NCBI GenBank assembly: GCA_027186245.1 | Contig: CP114481.1 | Coordinates: forward strand, 30,225,501 to 30,289,500 | Direction: 5' to 3' | Origin: Coriaria nepalensis | Taxonomy: Eukaryota; Streptophyta; Magnoliopsida; Cucurbitales; Coriariaceae | Length of the DNA stretch: 64,000 nt | In this document: in pieces, positions 10,197 to 23,264 of the stretch | Layout: each line of letters opens with the position of its first letter | Numbering within the stretch: position 1 is the first letter of the stretch | Program-made: the position numbers and the translations under genes | Notes under the pieces: generated by a model | Database searches by the model: none | What the model was told of the DNA's origin: nothing | Seen by the model: only the letters and a program-made list of their open reading frames with translations

Positions 10197-13100
10197 AAAC
10201 AGAAGTTTTTTGCATAACTTCCAAATGATCAATGCAAGGAAAGTCTGCATTCGTTTAACCTTTAAATCATTTCAATGAGTCATTTCAAGTCAATATCTTA
10301 TTTCAAAGCAAGTCGAACGAATTCAATTTTTGCACTACAAACACAAGTTTTGTGCATAACTTGCAAATGATCAATGCAAGGAAAGTGTGCATTCGTTTAA
10401 CCTTAAAATCATTTCAATGAGTCATTTCAAGTCAATATCTTATTTCAAAGTAATTCGAAGGAGCACTATTTTTGCACTACAAATGCAAGTTTTCTGCATA
10501 ACTTGCAAATGATCAATGCAAGGAAAGTGTGCATTCGTTTAACCTTAAAATCATTTCACTGAGTCATTTCAAGTCAATAACTTATTTCAAAGCAAGTCGA
10601 ACAAATTCAATTTTTGCACTACAAACACAAGTTTTGTGCATAACTTGCAAATGATCAATGCAAGGAAAGTGTGCATTCGTTTAACCTTAAAATCATTTCG
10701 ACGAGTCATTTAGAGTCAATATCTTATTTCAGAGTAATTCGAACGAGCACTATTTTTGCACTACAAATGCAAGTTTTGTGCATAACTTGCACATGATCAA
10801 TGCAAGGAAACTGTGCATTCGTTTAACCTTAAAATCATTTCAATGTGTCATTTCAAGTCAACAACTTATTTCAAAGCAAGTCGAACGAATTCTATTTTTG
10901 CACTACAAACACAAGTTTTGTGCATAACTTGCAAATGATCAATGCAAGGAAAGTGTGCATTCGTTTAACCTTAAAATCATTTCAATGAGTCATTTCAAGT
11001 CAATAACTTATTTCAAAGCAAGTCGAACGAATTCCATTTTTGCACTACAAACACAAGTTTTGTGCATAACTTGCAAGTGATCAACGCAAGGAAAGTGTGC
11101 ATTCGTTTCACCTTAAAATCATTTCAATGAGTCATTTGAAGTCAATAACTTATTTCAAAGCAACTCGAACGAATTCTATTTTTGCACTACAAACACAAGT
11201 TTTCTGCATAACTTGCAAATGATCAATGCAAGGAAAGTGTGCATTCGTTGAACCTTAAAATCATTTCATTGAGTCATTTCAAGTCAATATCTTATTTCAA
11301 AGCAAGTCGAACGAATTCAATTTTTGCACTACAAACACAAGTTTTGTGCATAACTTGCAAATGATCAATGCAAGGAAAGTGTGCATTCGTTTAACCTTAA
11401 AATCATTTCAATGAGTCATTTCAAGTCAATATCTTATTTCAAAGTAATTCGAACGACCACTATTTTTGCACTACAAATGCAAGTTTTCTGCATAACTTGC
11501 ACATGATCAATGCAAGGAAACTGTGCATTCGTTTAACCTTATAATCATTTCAATGTGTCATTTCAAGTCAATAACTTATTTCAAAGCAAGTCGAACGAAT
11601 TCTATTTTTGCACTACAAACACAAGTTTTGTGCATAACTTGCAAGTGATCAATGCAAGGAAAGTGTGCATTCGTTTAACCTTAAAATCATTTCAATGAGT
11701 CATTTCAAGTCAATAACTTATTTCAAAGCAAGTCGAACGAATTCTATTTTTGCACTACAAACAGAAGTTTTTTGCATAACTTGCAAATGATCAATGCAAG
11801 GAAAGTGTGCATTCGTTTAACCTTTAAATCATTTCAATGAGTCATTTCAAGTCAATAACTTATTTCAAAGCAAGTCGAACGAATTCAATTTTTGCACTAC
11901 AAACACAAGTTTCGTGCATAACTTGCAAATGATCAACGCAAGGAAAGTGTGCATTCGTTTAACCTTAAAATCATTTCAAAGAGACATTTCAAGTCAATAT
12001 CTTATTTCAAAGTAATTCGAACGAGCACTATTTTTGCACTACAAATGCAAGTTTTCGGCATAACTTGCAAATGATCAATGCAAGGAAAGTATGCATTCGT
12101 TTTACCTTTAAATCATTTCAATGAGTCATTTCAAGTCAATAACTTATTTCAAAGCAAGTCAAACGAATTCTATTTTTGCACTACAAACACAAGTTTTGTG
12201 CATAACTTGCAAGTGATCAATGCAAGGAAAGTGTGCATTCGTTTAACCTTAAAATCATTTCAATGAGTCATTTCAAGTCAATAACTTATTTCAAAGCAAG
12301 TTGAACGAATTCTATTTTTGCACTACAAACAGAAGTTTTTTGCATAACTTCCAAATGATCAATGCAAGGAAAGTCTGCATTCGTTTAACCTTTAAATCAT
12401 TTCAATGAGTCATTTCAAGTCAATAACTTATTTCAAAGCAAGTCGAACGAATTCAATTTTTCCACTACAAACACAAGTTTTGTGAATAACTTGCAAATGA
12501 TCAATGCAAGGATAGTGTGCATTCGTTTAACCTTAAAATCATTTCAATGAGTCATTTCAAGTCAATAACTTATTTCAAAGCAAGTCGAACGAATTCTATT
12601 TTTGCACTACAAACACAAGTTTTGTGCATAACTTGCAAATGATCAATGCAAGGAAAGTGTGCATTAGTTTAACCTTAAAATCATTTCAATGAGTCATTTC
12701 AAGTCAATATCTTATTTGAAAGTAATTTGAACGAGCCCTATTTTTGCACTACAAATGCAAGTTTTCTGCATAACTTGCAAATGGTCAATGCAAGGAAAGT
12801 GTGCATTCGTTTAACCTTAAAATAATTTCAATGAGTCATTTCAAGTCAATAACTTATTTCAAAGCAAGTCGAACGAATTCTATTTTTGCACTACAAACAC
12901 AAGTTTTGTGCATAACTTGCAAGTGATCAATGCAAGGAAAGTGTGCATTCGTTTAACCTTAAAATCATTTCAATGGGTCATTTGAAGTCAATAACTTATT
13001 TCAAAGCAAGTCGAACGAATTCTATTTTTGCACTACAAACACAAGTTTTCTGCATAACTTGCAAATGATCAATGCAAGGAAAGTGTGCATTCGTTGAACC

Positions 13101-13889
13101 TTAAAATCATTTCATTGAGTCATTTCAAGTCAATATCTTATTTCAAAGAAATTTGAACGAGCACTATTTTTGCACTACAAATGCAAGTTTTGTGCATAAC
13201 TTGCAAGTAATCAATGCAAGGAAAGTGTGCATTCGTTTAACCTTAAAATCATTTCAATGAGTCATTTCAAGTCAATATCTTATTTCAAAGTAATTCGAAC
13301 GAGCACTATTTTTGCACTACAAATGCAAGTTTTCGGCATAACTTGCAAATGATCAATGCAAGGAAAGTGTGCATTCGTTTTACCTTTAAATCATTTCAAT
13401 GAGTCATTTCAAGTCAATAACTTATTTCAAAGCAAGTCGAACGAATTCAATTTTTGCACTACAAACACAAATTTTGTGCATAACTTGCAAATGATCAATG
13501 CAAGGAAAGTGTGCATTCGTTTAACCTTAAAATCATTTCGACGAGTCATTTCAAGTCAATATCTTATTTCAGAGTAATTCGAACGAGCACTATTTTTGCA
13601 CTACAAATGCAAGTTTTGTGCATAACTTGCACATGATCAATGCAAGGAAACTGTGCATTCGTTTAACCTTAAAATCATTTCAATGTGTCATTTCAAGTCA
13701 ATAACTTATTTCAAAGCAAGTCGAACGAATTCTATTTTGTGCACTACAAACACAAGTTTTGTGCATAACTTGCAAGTGATCAATGCAAGGAAAGTGTGCA
13801 TTCGTTTAACCTTAAAATCATTTCAATGAGTCATTTCAAGTCAATAACTTATTTCAAAGCAAGTCGAACGAATTCTATTTTTGCACTAC
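10197..13889 (+). repeat. 26-monomer HOR unit (3693 bp), second tandem copy
   Basis: It matches 6504-10196 with only scattered single-base differences that I could see: CGTTTCACC near 11107, AAAGTATGC near 12088 and AGTTGAACG near 12300. Divergence looks well under 1%, far below the several percent between monomer types. The duplication is therefore much younger than the monomer types it contains. The same one-base insertion recurs near 13738. Confidence 0.88.
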
Positions 13890-14173
13890 AAACAGAAGTT
13901 TTTTGCATAACTTCCAAATGATCAATGCAAGGAAAGTCTGCATTCGTTTAACCTTTAAATCATTTCAATGAGTCATTTCAAGTCAATATCTTATTTCAAA
14001 GCAAGTCGAACGAATTCAATTTTTGCACTACAAACACAAGTTTTGTGCATAACTTGCAAATGATCAATGCAAGGAAAGTGTGCATTCGTTTAACCTTAAA
14101 ATCATTTCAATGAGTCATTTCAAGTCAATATCTTATTTCAAAGTAATTCAAACGACCACTATTTTTGCACTAC
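13890..14173 (+). repeat. Partial third HOR unit and transition
   Basis: A C and a D monomer continue the 3693-bp periodicity. The match then stops: the D monomer ends ATTCAAACGACCAC here where the earlier units have ATTCGAAGGAGCAC. From 14174 a different monomer order begins. The switch lies in the 3' segment of a monomer, the same place as several other block edges in this window. Confidence 0.75.
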
Positions 14174-14315
14174 AAATGCAAGTTTTCTGCATAACTTGCA
14201 CATGATCAATGCAAGGAAACTGTGCATTCGTTTAACCTTAAAATCATTTCGACGAGTCATTTCAAGTCAATATCTTATTTCAAAGTAATTCGAACGAGCA
14301 CTATTTTTGCACTAC
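14174..14315 (+). repeat. A/D recombinant monomer
   Basis: The left part is type A (AAATGCAAG, TTTTCTGC, CACATGATC, GGAAACTGTGC). The right part is type D (TTTCGACGAGTC, CAATATCTT, AGTAATTCGAACGAGCAC). The switch lies between monomer positions about 50 and 76. It opens every unit of the 14-monomer repeat: 15878, 17867, 19856, 21845, 23265, 27952 and 29941. It was therefore fixed before that repeat amplified. Copies at 23265 and 29941 carry one extra T (GCATTAACTTG). Confidence 0.85.
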
Positions 14316-15877
14316 AAATGCAAGTTTTGTGCATAACTTGCACATGATCAATGCAAGGAAACTGTGCATTCGTTTAACCTTAAAATCATTTCAATGTGTC
14401 ATTTCAAGTCAATAACTTATTTCAAAGCAAGTCGAACGAATTCTATTTTTTCACTACAAACAGAAGTTTTGTGCATAACTTGCAAATGATCAATGCAAGG
14501 AAAGTGTGCATTCGTTTAACCTTAAAATCATTTCAATGAGTCATTTCAAGTCAATATCTTATTTCAAAGTAATTCGAACGAGCACTATTTTTGCACTACA
14601 AATGCAAGTTTTCGGCATAACCTGCAAATGATCAATGCAAGGAAAGTGTGCATTCGTTTTACCTTTAAATCATTTCAATGAGTCATTTCAAGTCAATAAC
14701 TTATTTCAAAGCAAGTCGAACGAATTCAATTTTTGCACTACAAACACAAGTTTTGTGCATAACTTGCAAATGATCAATGCAAGGAAAGTGTGCATTCGTT
14801 TAACCTTAAAATCATTTCGACGAGTCATTTCAAGTCAATATCTTATTTCAAAGTAATTCGAACGAGCACTATTTTTGCACTACAAATGCAAGTTTTCGGC
14901 ATAACTTGCAAATGATCAATGCAAGGAAAGTGTGCATTCGTTTTACCTTTAAATCATTTCAATGAGTCATTTCAAGTCAATAACTTATTTCAAAGCAAGT
15001 CAAACGAATTCTATTTTTGCACTACAAACACAAGTTTTGTGCATAACTTGCAAATGATCAATGCAAGGAAAGTGTGCATTCGTTTAACCTTAAAATCATT
15101 TCAATGAGTCATTTCAAGTCAATAACTTATTTCAAAGCAAGTCAAACGAATTCTATTTTTGCACTACAAACACAAATTTTGTGCATAACTTGCAAATGAT
15201 CAATGCAAGGAAAGTGTGCATTCGTTTAACCTTAAAATCATTTCAATAAGTCATTTCAAGTCAATATCTTATTTCAAAGCAAGTCGAACGAATTCAATTT
15301 TTCCACTACAAACACAAGTTTTGTGAATAACTTGCAAATGATCAATGCAAGGATAGTGTGCATTCGTTTAACCTTAAAATCATTTCAATGAGTCATTTCA
15401 AGTCAATATCTTATTTCAAAGTAATTCGAACGACCACTATTTTTGCACTACAAATGCAAGTTTTCTGCATAACTTGCACATGATCAATGCAAGGAAACTG
15501 TGCATTCGTTTAACCTTAAAATCATTTCAATGAGTCATTTCAAGTCAATAACTTATTTCAAAGCAAGTCGAACGAATTCTATTTTTGCACTACAAACAGA
15601 AGTTTTTTGCATAACTTCCAAAGGATCAATGCAAGGAAAGTCTGCATTCGTTTAACCTTTAAATCATTTCAATGAGTCATTTCAAGTCAATATCTTATTT
15701 CAAAGCAAGTCGAACGAATTCAATTTTTGCACTACAAACACAAGTTTTGTGCATAACTTGCAAATGATCAATGCAAGGAAAGTGTGCATTCGTTTAACCT
15801 TAAAATCATTTCAATGAGTCATTTCAAGTCAATATCTTATTTCAAAGTAATTCGAACGACCACTATTTTTGCACTAC
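14174..15877 (+). repeat. 14-monomer HOR family, 12-monomer variant (1704 bp)
   Basis: Order: A/D hybrid, A, ACAGAAG-GTG form, E, D, E, AAATG form, a variant with AATAAGTC and GAATTCAATTTTTCC, D with GGATAG, an A-left monomer, C, D. Compared with the 1989-bp units it lacks two monomers net. Around 15168-15593 it contains a GGATAGTG module found elsewhere in B/C-rich blocks. It looks like an early or recombined relative of the regular units that follow. Confidence 0.8.
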
Positions 15878-17866
15878 AAATGCAAGTTTTCTGCATAACT
15901 TGCACATGATTAATACAAGGAAACTGTGCATTCGTTTAACCTTAAAATCATTTCGACGAGTCATTTCAAGTCAATATCTTATTTCAAAGTAATTCGAACG
16001 AGCACTGTTTTTGCACTACAAATGCAAGTTTTGTGCATAACTTGCACATGATCAATGCAAGGAAACTGTGCATTCGTTTAACCTTAAAATCATTTCAATG
16101 TGTCATTTCAAGTCAATAACTTATTTCAAAGCAAGTCGAACGAATTCTATTTTTTCACTACAAACAGAAGTTTTGTGCATAACTTGCAAATGATCAATGC
16201 AAGGAAAGTGTGCATTCGTTTAACCTTAAAATCATTTCAATGAGTCATTTCAAGTCAATATCTTATTTCAAAGTAATTCGAACGAGCACTATTTTTGCAC
16301 TACAAATGCAAGTTTTCGGCATAACCTGCAAATGATCAATGCAAGGAAAGTGTGCATTCGTTTTACCTTTAAATCATTTCAATGAGTCATTTCAAGTCAA
16401 TAACTTATTTCAAAGCAAGTCGAACGAATTCAATTTTTGCACTACAAACACAAGTTTTGTGCATAACTTGCAAATGATCAATGCAAGGAAAGTGTGCATT
16501 CGTTTAACCTTAAAATCATTTCGACGAGTCATTTCAAGTCAATATCTTATTTCAAAGTAATTCGAACGAGCACTATTTTTGCACTACAAATGCAAGTTTT
16601 CGGCATAACTTGCAAATGATCAATGCAAGGAAAGTGTGCATTCGTTTTACCTTTAAATCATTTCAATGAGTCATTTCAAGTCAATAACTTATTTCAAAGC
16701 AAGTCAAATGAATTCTATTTTTGCACTACAAACACAAGTTTTGTGCATAACTTGCAAATGATCAATGCAAGGAAAGTGTGCATTCGTTTAACCTTAAAAT
16801 CATTTCAATGAGTCATTTCAAGTCAATAACTTATTTCAAAGCAAGTCAAACGAATTCTATTTTTGCACTACAAACACAAGTTTTGTGCATAACTTGCAAG
16901 TGATCAATGCAAGGAAAGTGTGCATTCGTTTAACCTTAAAATCATTTCAATGAGTCATTTCAAATCAATAACTTATTTCAAAGCAAGTCGAACGAATTCT
17001 ATTTTTGCACTACAAACAGAAGTTTTTTGCATAACTTCCAAATGATCAATGCAAGGAAAGTCTGCATTCGTTTAACCTTTAAATCATTTCAATGAGTCAT
17101 TTCAAGTCAATATCTTATTTCAAAGCAAGTCGAACGAATTCAATTTTTGCACTACAAACACAAGTTTTGTGCATAACTTGCAAATGATCAATGCACGGAA
17201 AGTGTGCAATCGTTTAACCTTAAAATCATTTCAATGAGTCATTTCAAGTCAATATCTTATTTCAGAGTAATTCGAACGAGCACTATTTTTGCACTACAAA
17301 TGCAAGTTTTGTGCATAACTTGCACATGATCAATGCAAGGAAACTGTGCATTCGTTTAACCTTAAAATCATTTCAATGTGTCATTTCAAGTCAATAACTT
17401 ATTTCAAAGCAAGTCGAACGAATTCTATTTTGTGCACTACAAACACAAGTTTTGTGCATAACTTGCAAGTGATCAATGCAAGGAAAGTGTGCATTCGTTT
17501 AACCTTAAAATCATTTCAATGAGTCATTTCAAGTCAATAACTTATTTCAAAGCAAGTCGAACGAATTCTATTTTTGCACTACAAACAGAAGTTTTTTGCA
17601 TAACTTCCAAATGATCAATGCAAGGAAAGTCTGCATTCGTTTAACCTTTAAATCATTTCAATGAGTCATTTCAAGTCAATATCTTATTTCAAAGCAAGTC
17701 GAACGAATTCAATTTTTGCACTACAAACACAAGTTTTGTGCATAACTTGCAAATGATCAATGCAAGGAAAGTGTGCATTCGTTTAACCTTAAAATCATTT
17801 CAATGAGTCATTTCAAGTCAATATCATATTTCAAAGTAATTCGAACGACCACTATTTTTGCACTAC
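15878..17866 (+). repeat. 14-monomer HOR unit 1 (1989 bp)
   Basis: Order: A/D hybrid, A, ACAGAAG-GTG form, E, D, E, AAATG form, B, C, D, A (143 bp), B, C, D. Marks of the family are TTTTTTCACTAC near 16151, CATAACCTGC, GTCAAATGAATTC and GCACGGAAAGTGTGCAATCG. Private changes in this copy include GATTAATACAAGG near 15909. Confidence 0.9.
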
Positions 17867-19855
17867 AAATGCAAGTTTTCTACATAACTTGCACATGATC
17901 AATGCAAGGAAACTGTGCATTCGTTTAACCTTAAAATCATTTCGACGAGTCATTTCAAGTCAATATCTTATTTCAAAGTAATTCGAACGAGCACTGTTTT
18001 TGCACTACAAATGCAAGTTTTGTGCATAACTTGCACATGATCAATGCAAGGAAACTGTGCATTCGTTTAACCTTAAAATCATTTCAATGTGTCATTTCAA
18101 GTCAATAACTTATTTCAAAGCAAGTCGAACGAATTCTATTTTTTCACTACAAACAGAAGTTTTGTGCATAACTTGCAAATGATCAATGCAAGGAAAGTGT
18201 GCATTCGTTTAACCTTAAAATCATTTCAATGAGTCATTTCAAGTCAATATCTTATTTCAAAGTAATTCGAACGAGCACTATTTTTGCACTACAAATGCAA
18301 GTTTTCGGCATAACCTGCAAATGATCAATGCAAGGAAAGTGTGCATTCGTTTTACCTTTAAATCATTTCAATGAGTCATTTCAAGTCAATAACTTATTTC
18401 AAAGCAAGTCGAACGAATTCAATTTTTGCACTACAAACACAAGTTTTGTGCATAACTTGCAAATGATCAATGCAAGGAAAGTGTGCATTCGTTTAACCTT
18501 AAAATCATTTCGACGAGTCATTTCAAGTCAATATCTTATTTCAAAGTAATTCGAACGAGCACTATTTTTGCACTACAAATGCAAGTTTTCGGCATAACTT
18601 GCAAATGATCAATGCAAGGAAAGTGTGCATTCGTTTTACCTTTAAATCATTTCAATGAGTCATTTCAAGTCAATAACTTATTTCAAAGCAAGTCAAATGA
18701 ATTCTATTTTTGCACTACAAACACAAGTTTTGTGCATAACTTGCAAATGATCAATGCAAGGAAAGTGTGCATTCGTTTAACCTTAAAATCATTTCAATGA
18801 GTCATTTCAAGTCAATAACTTATTTCAAAGCAAGTCAAACGAATTCTATTTTTGCACTACAAACACAAGTTTTGTGCATAACTTGCAAGTGATCAATGCA
18901 AGGAAAGTGTGCATTCGTTTAACCTTAAAATCATTTCAATGAGTCATTTCAAATCAATAACTTATTTCAAAGCAAGTCGAACGAATTCTATTTTTGCACT
19001 ACAAACAGAAGTTTTTTGCATAACTTCCAAATGATCAATGCAAGGAAAGTCTGCATTCGTTTAACCTTTAAATCATTTCAATGAGTCATTTCAAGTCAAT
19101 ATCTTATTTCAAAGCAAGTCGAACGAATTCAATTTTTGCACTACAAACACAAGTTTTGTGCATAACTTGCAAATGATCAATGCACGGAAAGTGTGCAATC
19201 GTTTAACCTTAAAATCATTTCAATGAGTCATTTCAAGTCAATATCTTATTTCAGAGTAATTCGAACGAGCACTATTTTTGCACTACAAATGCAAGTTTTG
19301 TGCATAACTTGCACATGATCAATGCAAGGAAACTGTGCATTCGTTTAACCTTAAAATCATTTCAATGTGTCATTTCAAGTCAATAACTTATTTCAAAGCA
19401 AGTCGAACGAATTCTATTTTGTGCACTACAAACACAAGTTTTGTGCATAACTTGCAAGTGATCAATGCAAGGAAAGTGTGCATTCGTTTAACCTTAAAAT
19501 CATTTCAATGAGTCATTTCAAGTCAATAACTTATTTCAAAGCAAGTCGAACGAATTCTATTTTTGCACTACAAACAGAAGTTTTTTGCATAACTTCCAAA
19601 TGATCAATGCAAGGAAAGTCTGCATTCGTTTAACCTTTAAATCATTTCAATGAGTCATTTCAAGTCAATATCTTATTTCAAAGCAAGTCGAACGAATTCA
19701 ATTTTTGCACTACAAACACAAGTTTTGTGCATAACTTGCAAATGATCAATGCAAGGAAAGTGTGCATTCGTTTAACCTTAAAATCATTTCAATGAGTCAT
19801 TTCAAGTCAATATCATATTTCAAAGTAATTCGAACGACCACTATTTTTGCACTAC
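17867..19855 (+). repeat. 14-monomer HOR unit 2 (1989 bp)
   Basis: Same fourteen-monomer order as the preceding unit at an offset of 1989 bp. It shares TATCATATTT (17822 in the previous unit, 19811 here) and CAAATCAATAAC. TTTTCTACATAAC near 17880 and 19868 starts this unit and the next. These shared private variants show that units 1, 2 and 3 form a recent series. Confidence 0.9.
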
Positions 19856-21844
19856 AAATGCAAGTTTTCTACATAACTTGCACATGATCAATGCAAGGAA
19901 ACTGTGCATTCGTTTAACCTTAAAATCATTTCGACGAGTCATTTCAAGTCAATATCTTATTTCAAAGTAATTCGAACGAGCACTGTTTTTGCACTACAAA
20001 TGCAAGTTTTGTGCATAACTTGCACATGATCAATGCAAGGAAACTGTGCATTCGTTTAACCTTAAAATCATTTCAATGTGTCATTTCAAGTCAATAACTT
20101 ATTTCAAAGCAAGTCGAACGAATTCTATTTTTTCACTACAAACAGAAGTTTTGTGCATAACTTGCAAATGATCAATGCAAGGAAAGTGTGCATTCGTTTA
20201 ACCTTAAAATCATTTCAATGAGTCATTTCAAGTCAATATCTTATTTCAAAGTAATTCGAACGAGCACTATTTTTGCACTACAAATGCAAGTTTTCGGCAT
20301 AACCTGCAAATGATCAATGCAAGGAAAGTGTGCATTCGTTTTACCTTTAAATCATTTCAATGAGTCATTTCAAGTCAATAACTTATTTCAAAGCAAGTCG
20401 AACGAATTCAATTTTTGCACTACAAACACAAGTTTTGTGCATAACTTGCAAATGATCAATGCAAGGAAAGTGTGCATTCGTTTAACCTTAAAATCATTTC
20501 GACGAGTCATTTCAAGTCAATATCTTATTTCAAAGTAATTCGAACGAGCACTATTTTTGCACTACAAATGCAAGTTTTCGGCATAACTTGCAAATGATCA
20601 ATGCAAGGAAAGTGTGCATTCGTTTTACCTTTAAATCATTTCAATGAGTCATTTCAAGTCAATAACTTATTTCAAAGCAAGTCAAATGAATTCTATTTTT
20701 GCACTACAAACACAAGTTTTGTGCATAACTTGCAAATGATCAATGCAAGGAAAGTGTGCATTCGTTTAACCTTAAAATCATTTCAATGAGTCATTTCAAG
20801 TCAATAACTTATTTCAAAGCAAGTCAAACGAATTCTATTTTTGCACTACAAACACAAGTTTTGTGCATAACTTGCAAGTGATCAATGCAAGGAAAGTGTG
20901 CATTCGTTTAACCTTAAAATCATTTCAATGAGTCATTTCAAGTCAATAACTTATTTCAAAGCAAGTCGAACGAATTCTATTTTTGCACTACAAACAGAAG
21001 TTTTTTGCATAACTTCCAAATGATCAATGCAAGGAAAGTCTGCATTCGTTTAACCTTTAAATCATTTCAATGAGTCATTTCAAGTCAATATCTTATTTCA
21101 AAGCAAGTCGAACGAATTCAATTTTTGCACTACAAACACAAGTTTTGTGCATAACTTGCAAATGATCAATGCACGGAAAGTGTGCAATCGTTTAACCTTA
21201 AAATCATTTCAATGAGTCATTTCAAGTCAATATCTTATTTCAGAGTAATTCGAACGAGCACTATTTTTGCACTACAAATGCAAGTTTTGTGCATAACTTG
21301 CACATGATCAATGCAAGGAAACTGTGCATTCGTTTAACCTTAAAATCATTTCAATGTGTCATTTCAAGTCAATAACTTATTTCAAAGCAAGTCGAACGAA
21401 TTCTATTTTGTGCACTACAAACACAAGTTTTGTGCATAACTTGCAAGTGATCAATGCAAGGAAAGTGTGCATTCGTTTAACCTTAAAATCATTTCAATGA
21501 GTCATTTCAAGTCAATAACTTATTTCAAAGCAAGTCGAACGAATTCTATTTTTGCACTACAAACAGAAGTTTTTTGCATAACTTCCAAATGATCAATGCA
21601 AGGAAAGTCTGCATTCGTTTAACCTTTAAATCATTTCAATGAGTCATTTCAAGTCAATATCTTATTTCAAAGCAAGTCGAACGAATTCAATTTTTGCACT
21701 ACAAACACAAGTTTTGTGCATAACTTGCAAATGATCAATGCAAGGAAAGTGTGCATTCGTTTAACCTTAAAATCATTTCAATGAGTTATTTCAAGTCAAT
21801 ATCTTATTTCAAAGTAATTCGAACGACCACTATTTTTGCACTAC
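19856..21844 (+). repeat. 14-monomer HOR unit 3 (1989 bp)
   Basis: Same order and length. Within this unit the variants CAAATCAATAAC and TATCATATTT revert to the common CAAGTCAATAAC and TATCTTATTT, so its right half groups with the next units and its left half with the previous ones. It carries GAGTTATTTC near 21784 as a private change. Confidence 0.9.
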
Positions 21845-23264
21845 AAATGCAAGTTTTCTGCATAACTTGCACATGATCAACGCAAGGAAACTGTGCATTC
21901 GTTTAACCTTAAAATCATTTCAACGAGTCATTTCAAGTCAATATCTTATTTCAAAGTAACTCGAACGAGCACTATTTTTGCACTACAAATGCAAGTTTTG
22001 TGCATAACTTGCACATGATCAATGCAAGGAAACTGTGCATTCCTTTAACCTTAAAATCATTTCAATGTGTCATTTCAAGTCAATAACTTATTTCAAAGCA
22101 AGTCGAACGAATTCTATTTTTTCACTACAAACAGAAGTTTTGTGCATAACTTGCAAATGATCAATGCAAGGAAAGTGTGCATTCGTTTAACCTTAAAATC
22201 ATTTCAATGAGTCATTTCAAGTCAATATCTTATTTCAAAGTAATTCGAACGAGCACTATTTTTGCACTACAAATGCAAGTTTTCGGCATAACCTGCAAAT
22301 GATCAATGCAAGGAAAGTGTGCATTCGTTTTACCTTTAAATCATTTCAATGAGTCATTTCAAGTCAATAACTTATTTCAAAGCAAGTCGAACGAATTCAA
22401 TTTTTGCACTACAAACACAAGTTTTGTGCATAACTTGCAAATGATCAATGCAAGGAAAGTGTGCATTCGTTTAACCTTAAAATCATTTCGACGAGTCATT
22501 TCAAGTCAATATCTTATTTCAAAGTAATTCGAACGAGCACTATTGTTGCACTACAAATGCAAGTTTTCGGCATAACTTGCAAATGATCAATGCAAGGAAA
22601 GTGTGCCTTCGTTTTACCTTTAAATCATTTCAATGAGTCATTTCAAGTCAATAACTTATTTCAAAGCAAGTCAAATGAATTCTATTTTTGCACTACAAAC
22701 ACAAGTTTTGTGCATAACTTGCAAATGATCAATGCAAGGAAAGTGTGCATTCGTTTAACCTTAAAATCATTTCAATGAGTCATTTCAAGTCAATAACTTA
22801 TTTCAAAGCAAGTCAAACGAATTCTATTTTTGCACTACAAACACAAGTTTTGTGCATAACTTGCAAGTGATCAATGCAAGGAAAGTGTGCATTCGTTTAA
22901 CCTTAAAATCATTTCAATGAGTCATTTCAAGTCAATAACTTATTTCAAAGCAAGTCGAACGAATTCTATTTTTGCACTACAAACAGAAGTTTTTTGCATA
23001 ACTTCCAAATGATCAATGCAAGGAAAGTCTGCATTCGTTTAACCTTTAAATCATTTCAATGAGTCATTTCAAGTCAATATCTTATTTCAAAGCAAGTCGA
23101 ACGAATTCAATTTTTGCACTACAAACACAAGTTTTGTGCATAACTTGCAAATGATCAATGCAAGGAAAGTGTGCATTCGTTTAACCTTAAAATCATTTCA
23201 ATGAGTCATTTCAAGTCAATATCTTATTTCAAAGTAATTCGAACGACCACTATTTTTGCACTAC
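21845..23264 (+). repeat. 14-monomer HOR family, 10-monomer variant (1420 bp)
   Basis: Starts like the full units but stops after hybrid, A, ACAGAAG form, E, D, E, AAATG form, B, C, D. The block of four that includes the 143-bp A monomer is missing. This is the deletion expected when B-C-D of one unit pairs with the second B-C-D of the same unit. It introduces CATTCCTTTAACC near 22041, shared with 23463, 28149 and 30139, which defines a subfamily. Confidence 0.88.

Noticed and set aside
10197..13889. Near-identical 3.7-kb copies as a pure assembly artefact
   Set aside because: The copies carry private single-base differences, so they are not simple duplicates of one contig. The possibility still needs raw reads, so I kept the HOR calls with moderate caution.
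14635..14856. Recurrent 73-codon open frames starting in type E monomers
   Set aside because: Same cause: E followed by a D monomer whose CGACGAG variant delays the stop (TTTCAATGA becomes TTTCGACGA). The length follows monomer order, not selection on a protein.
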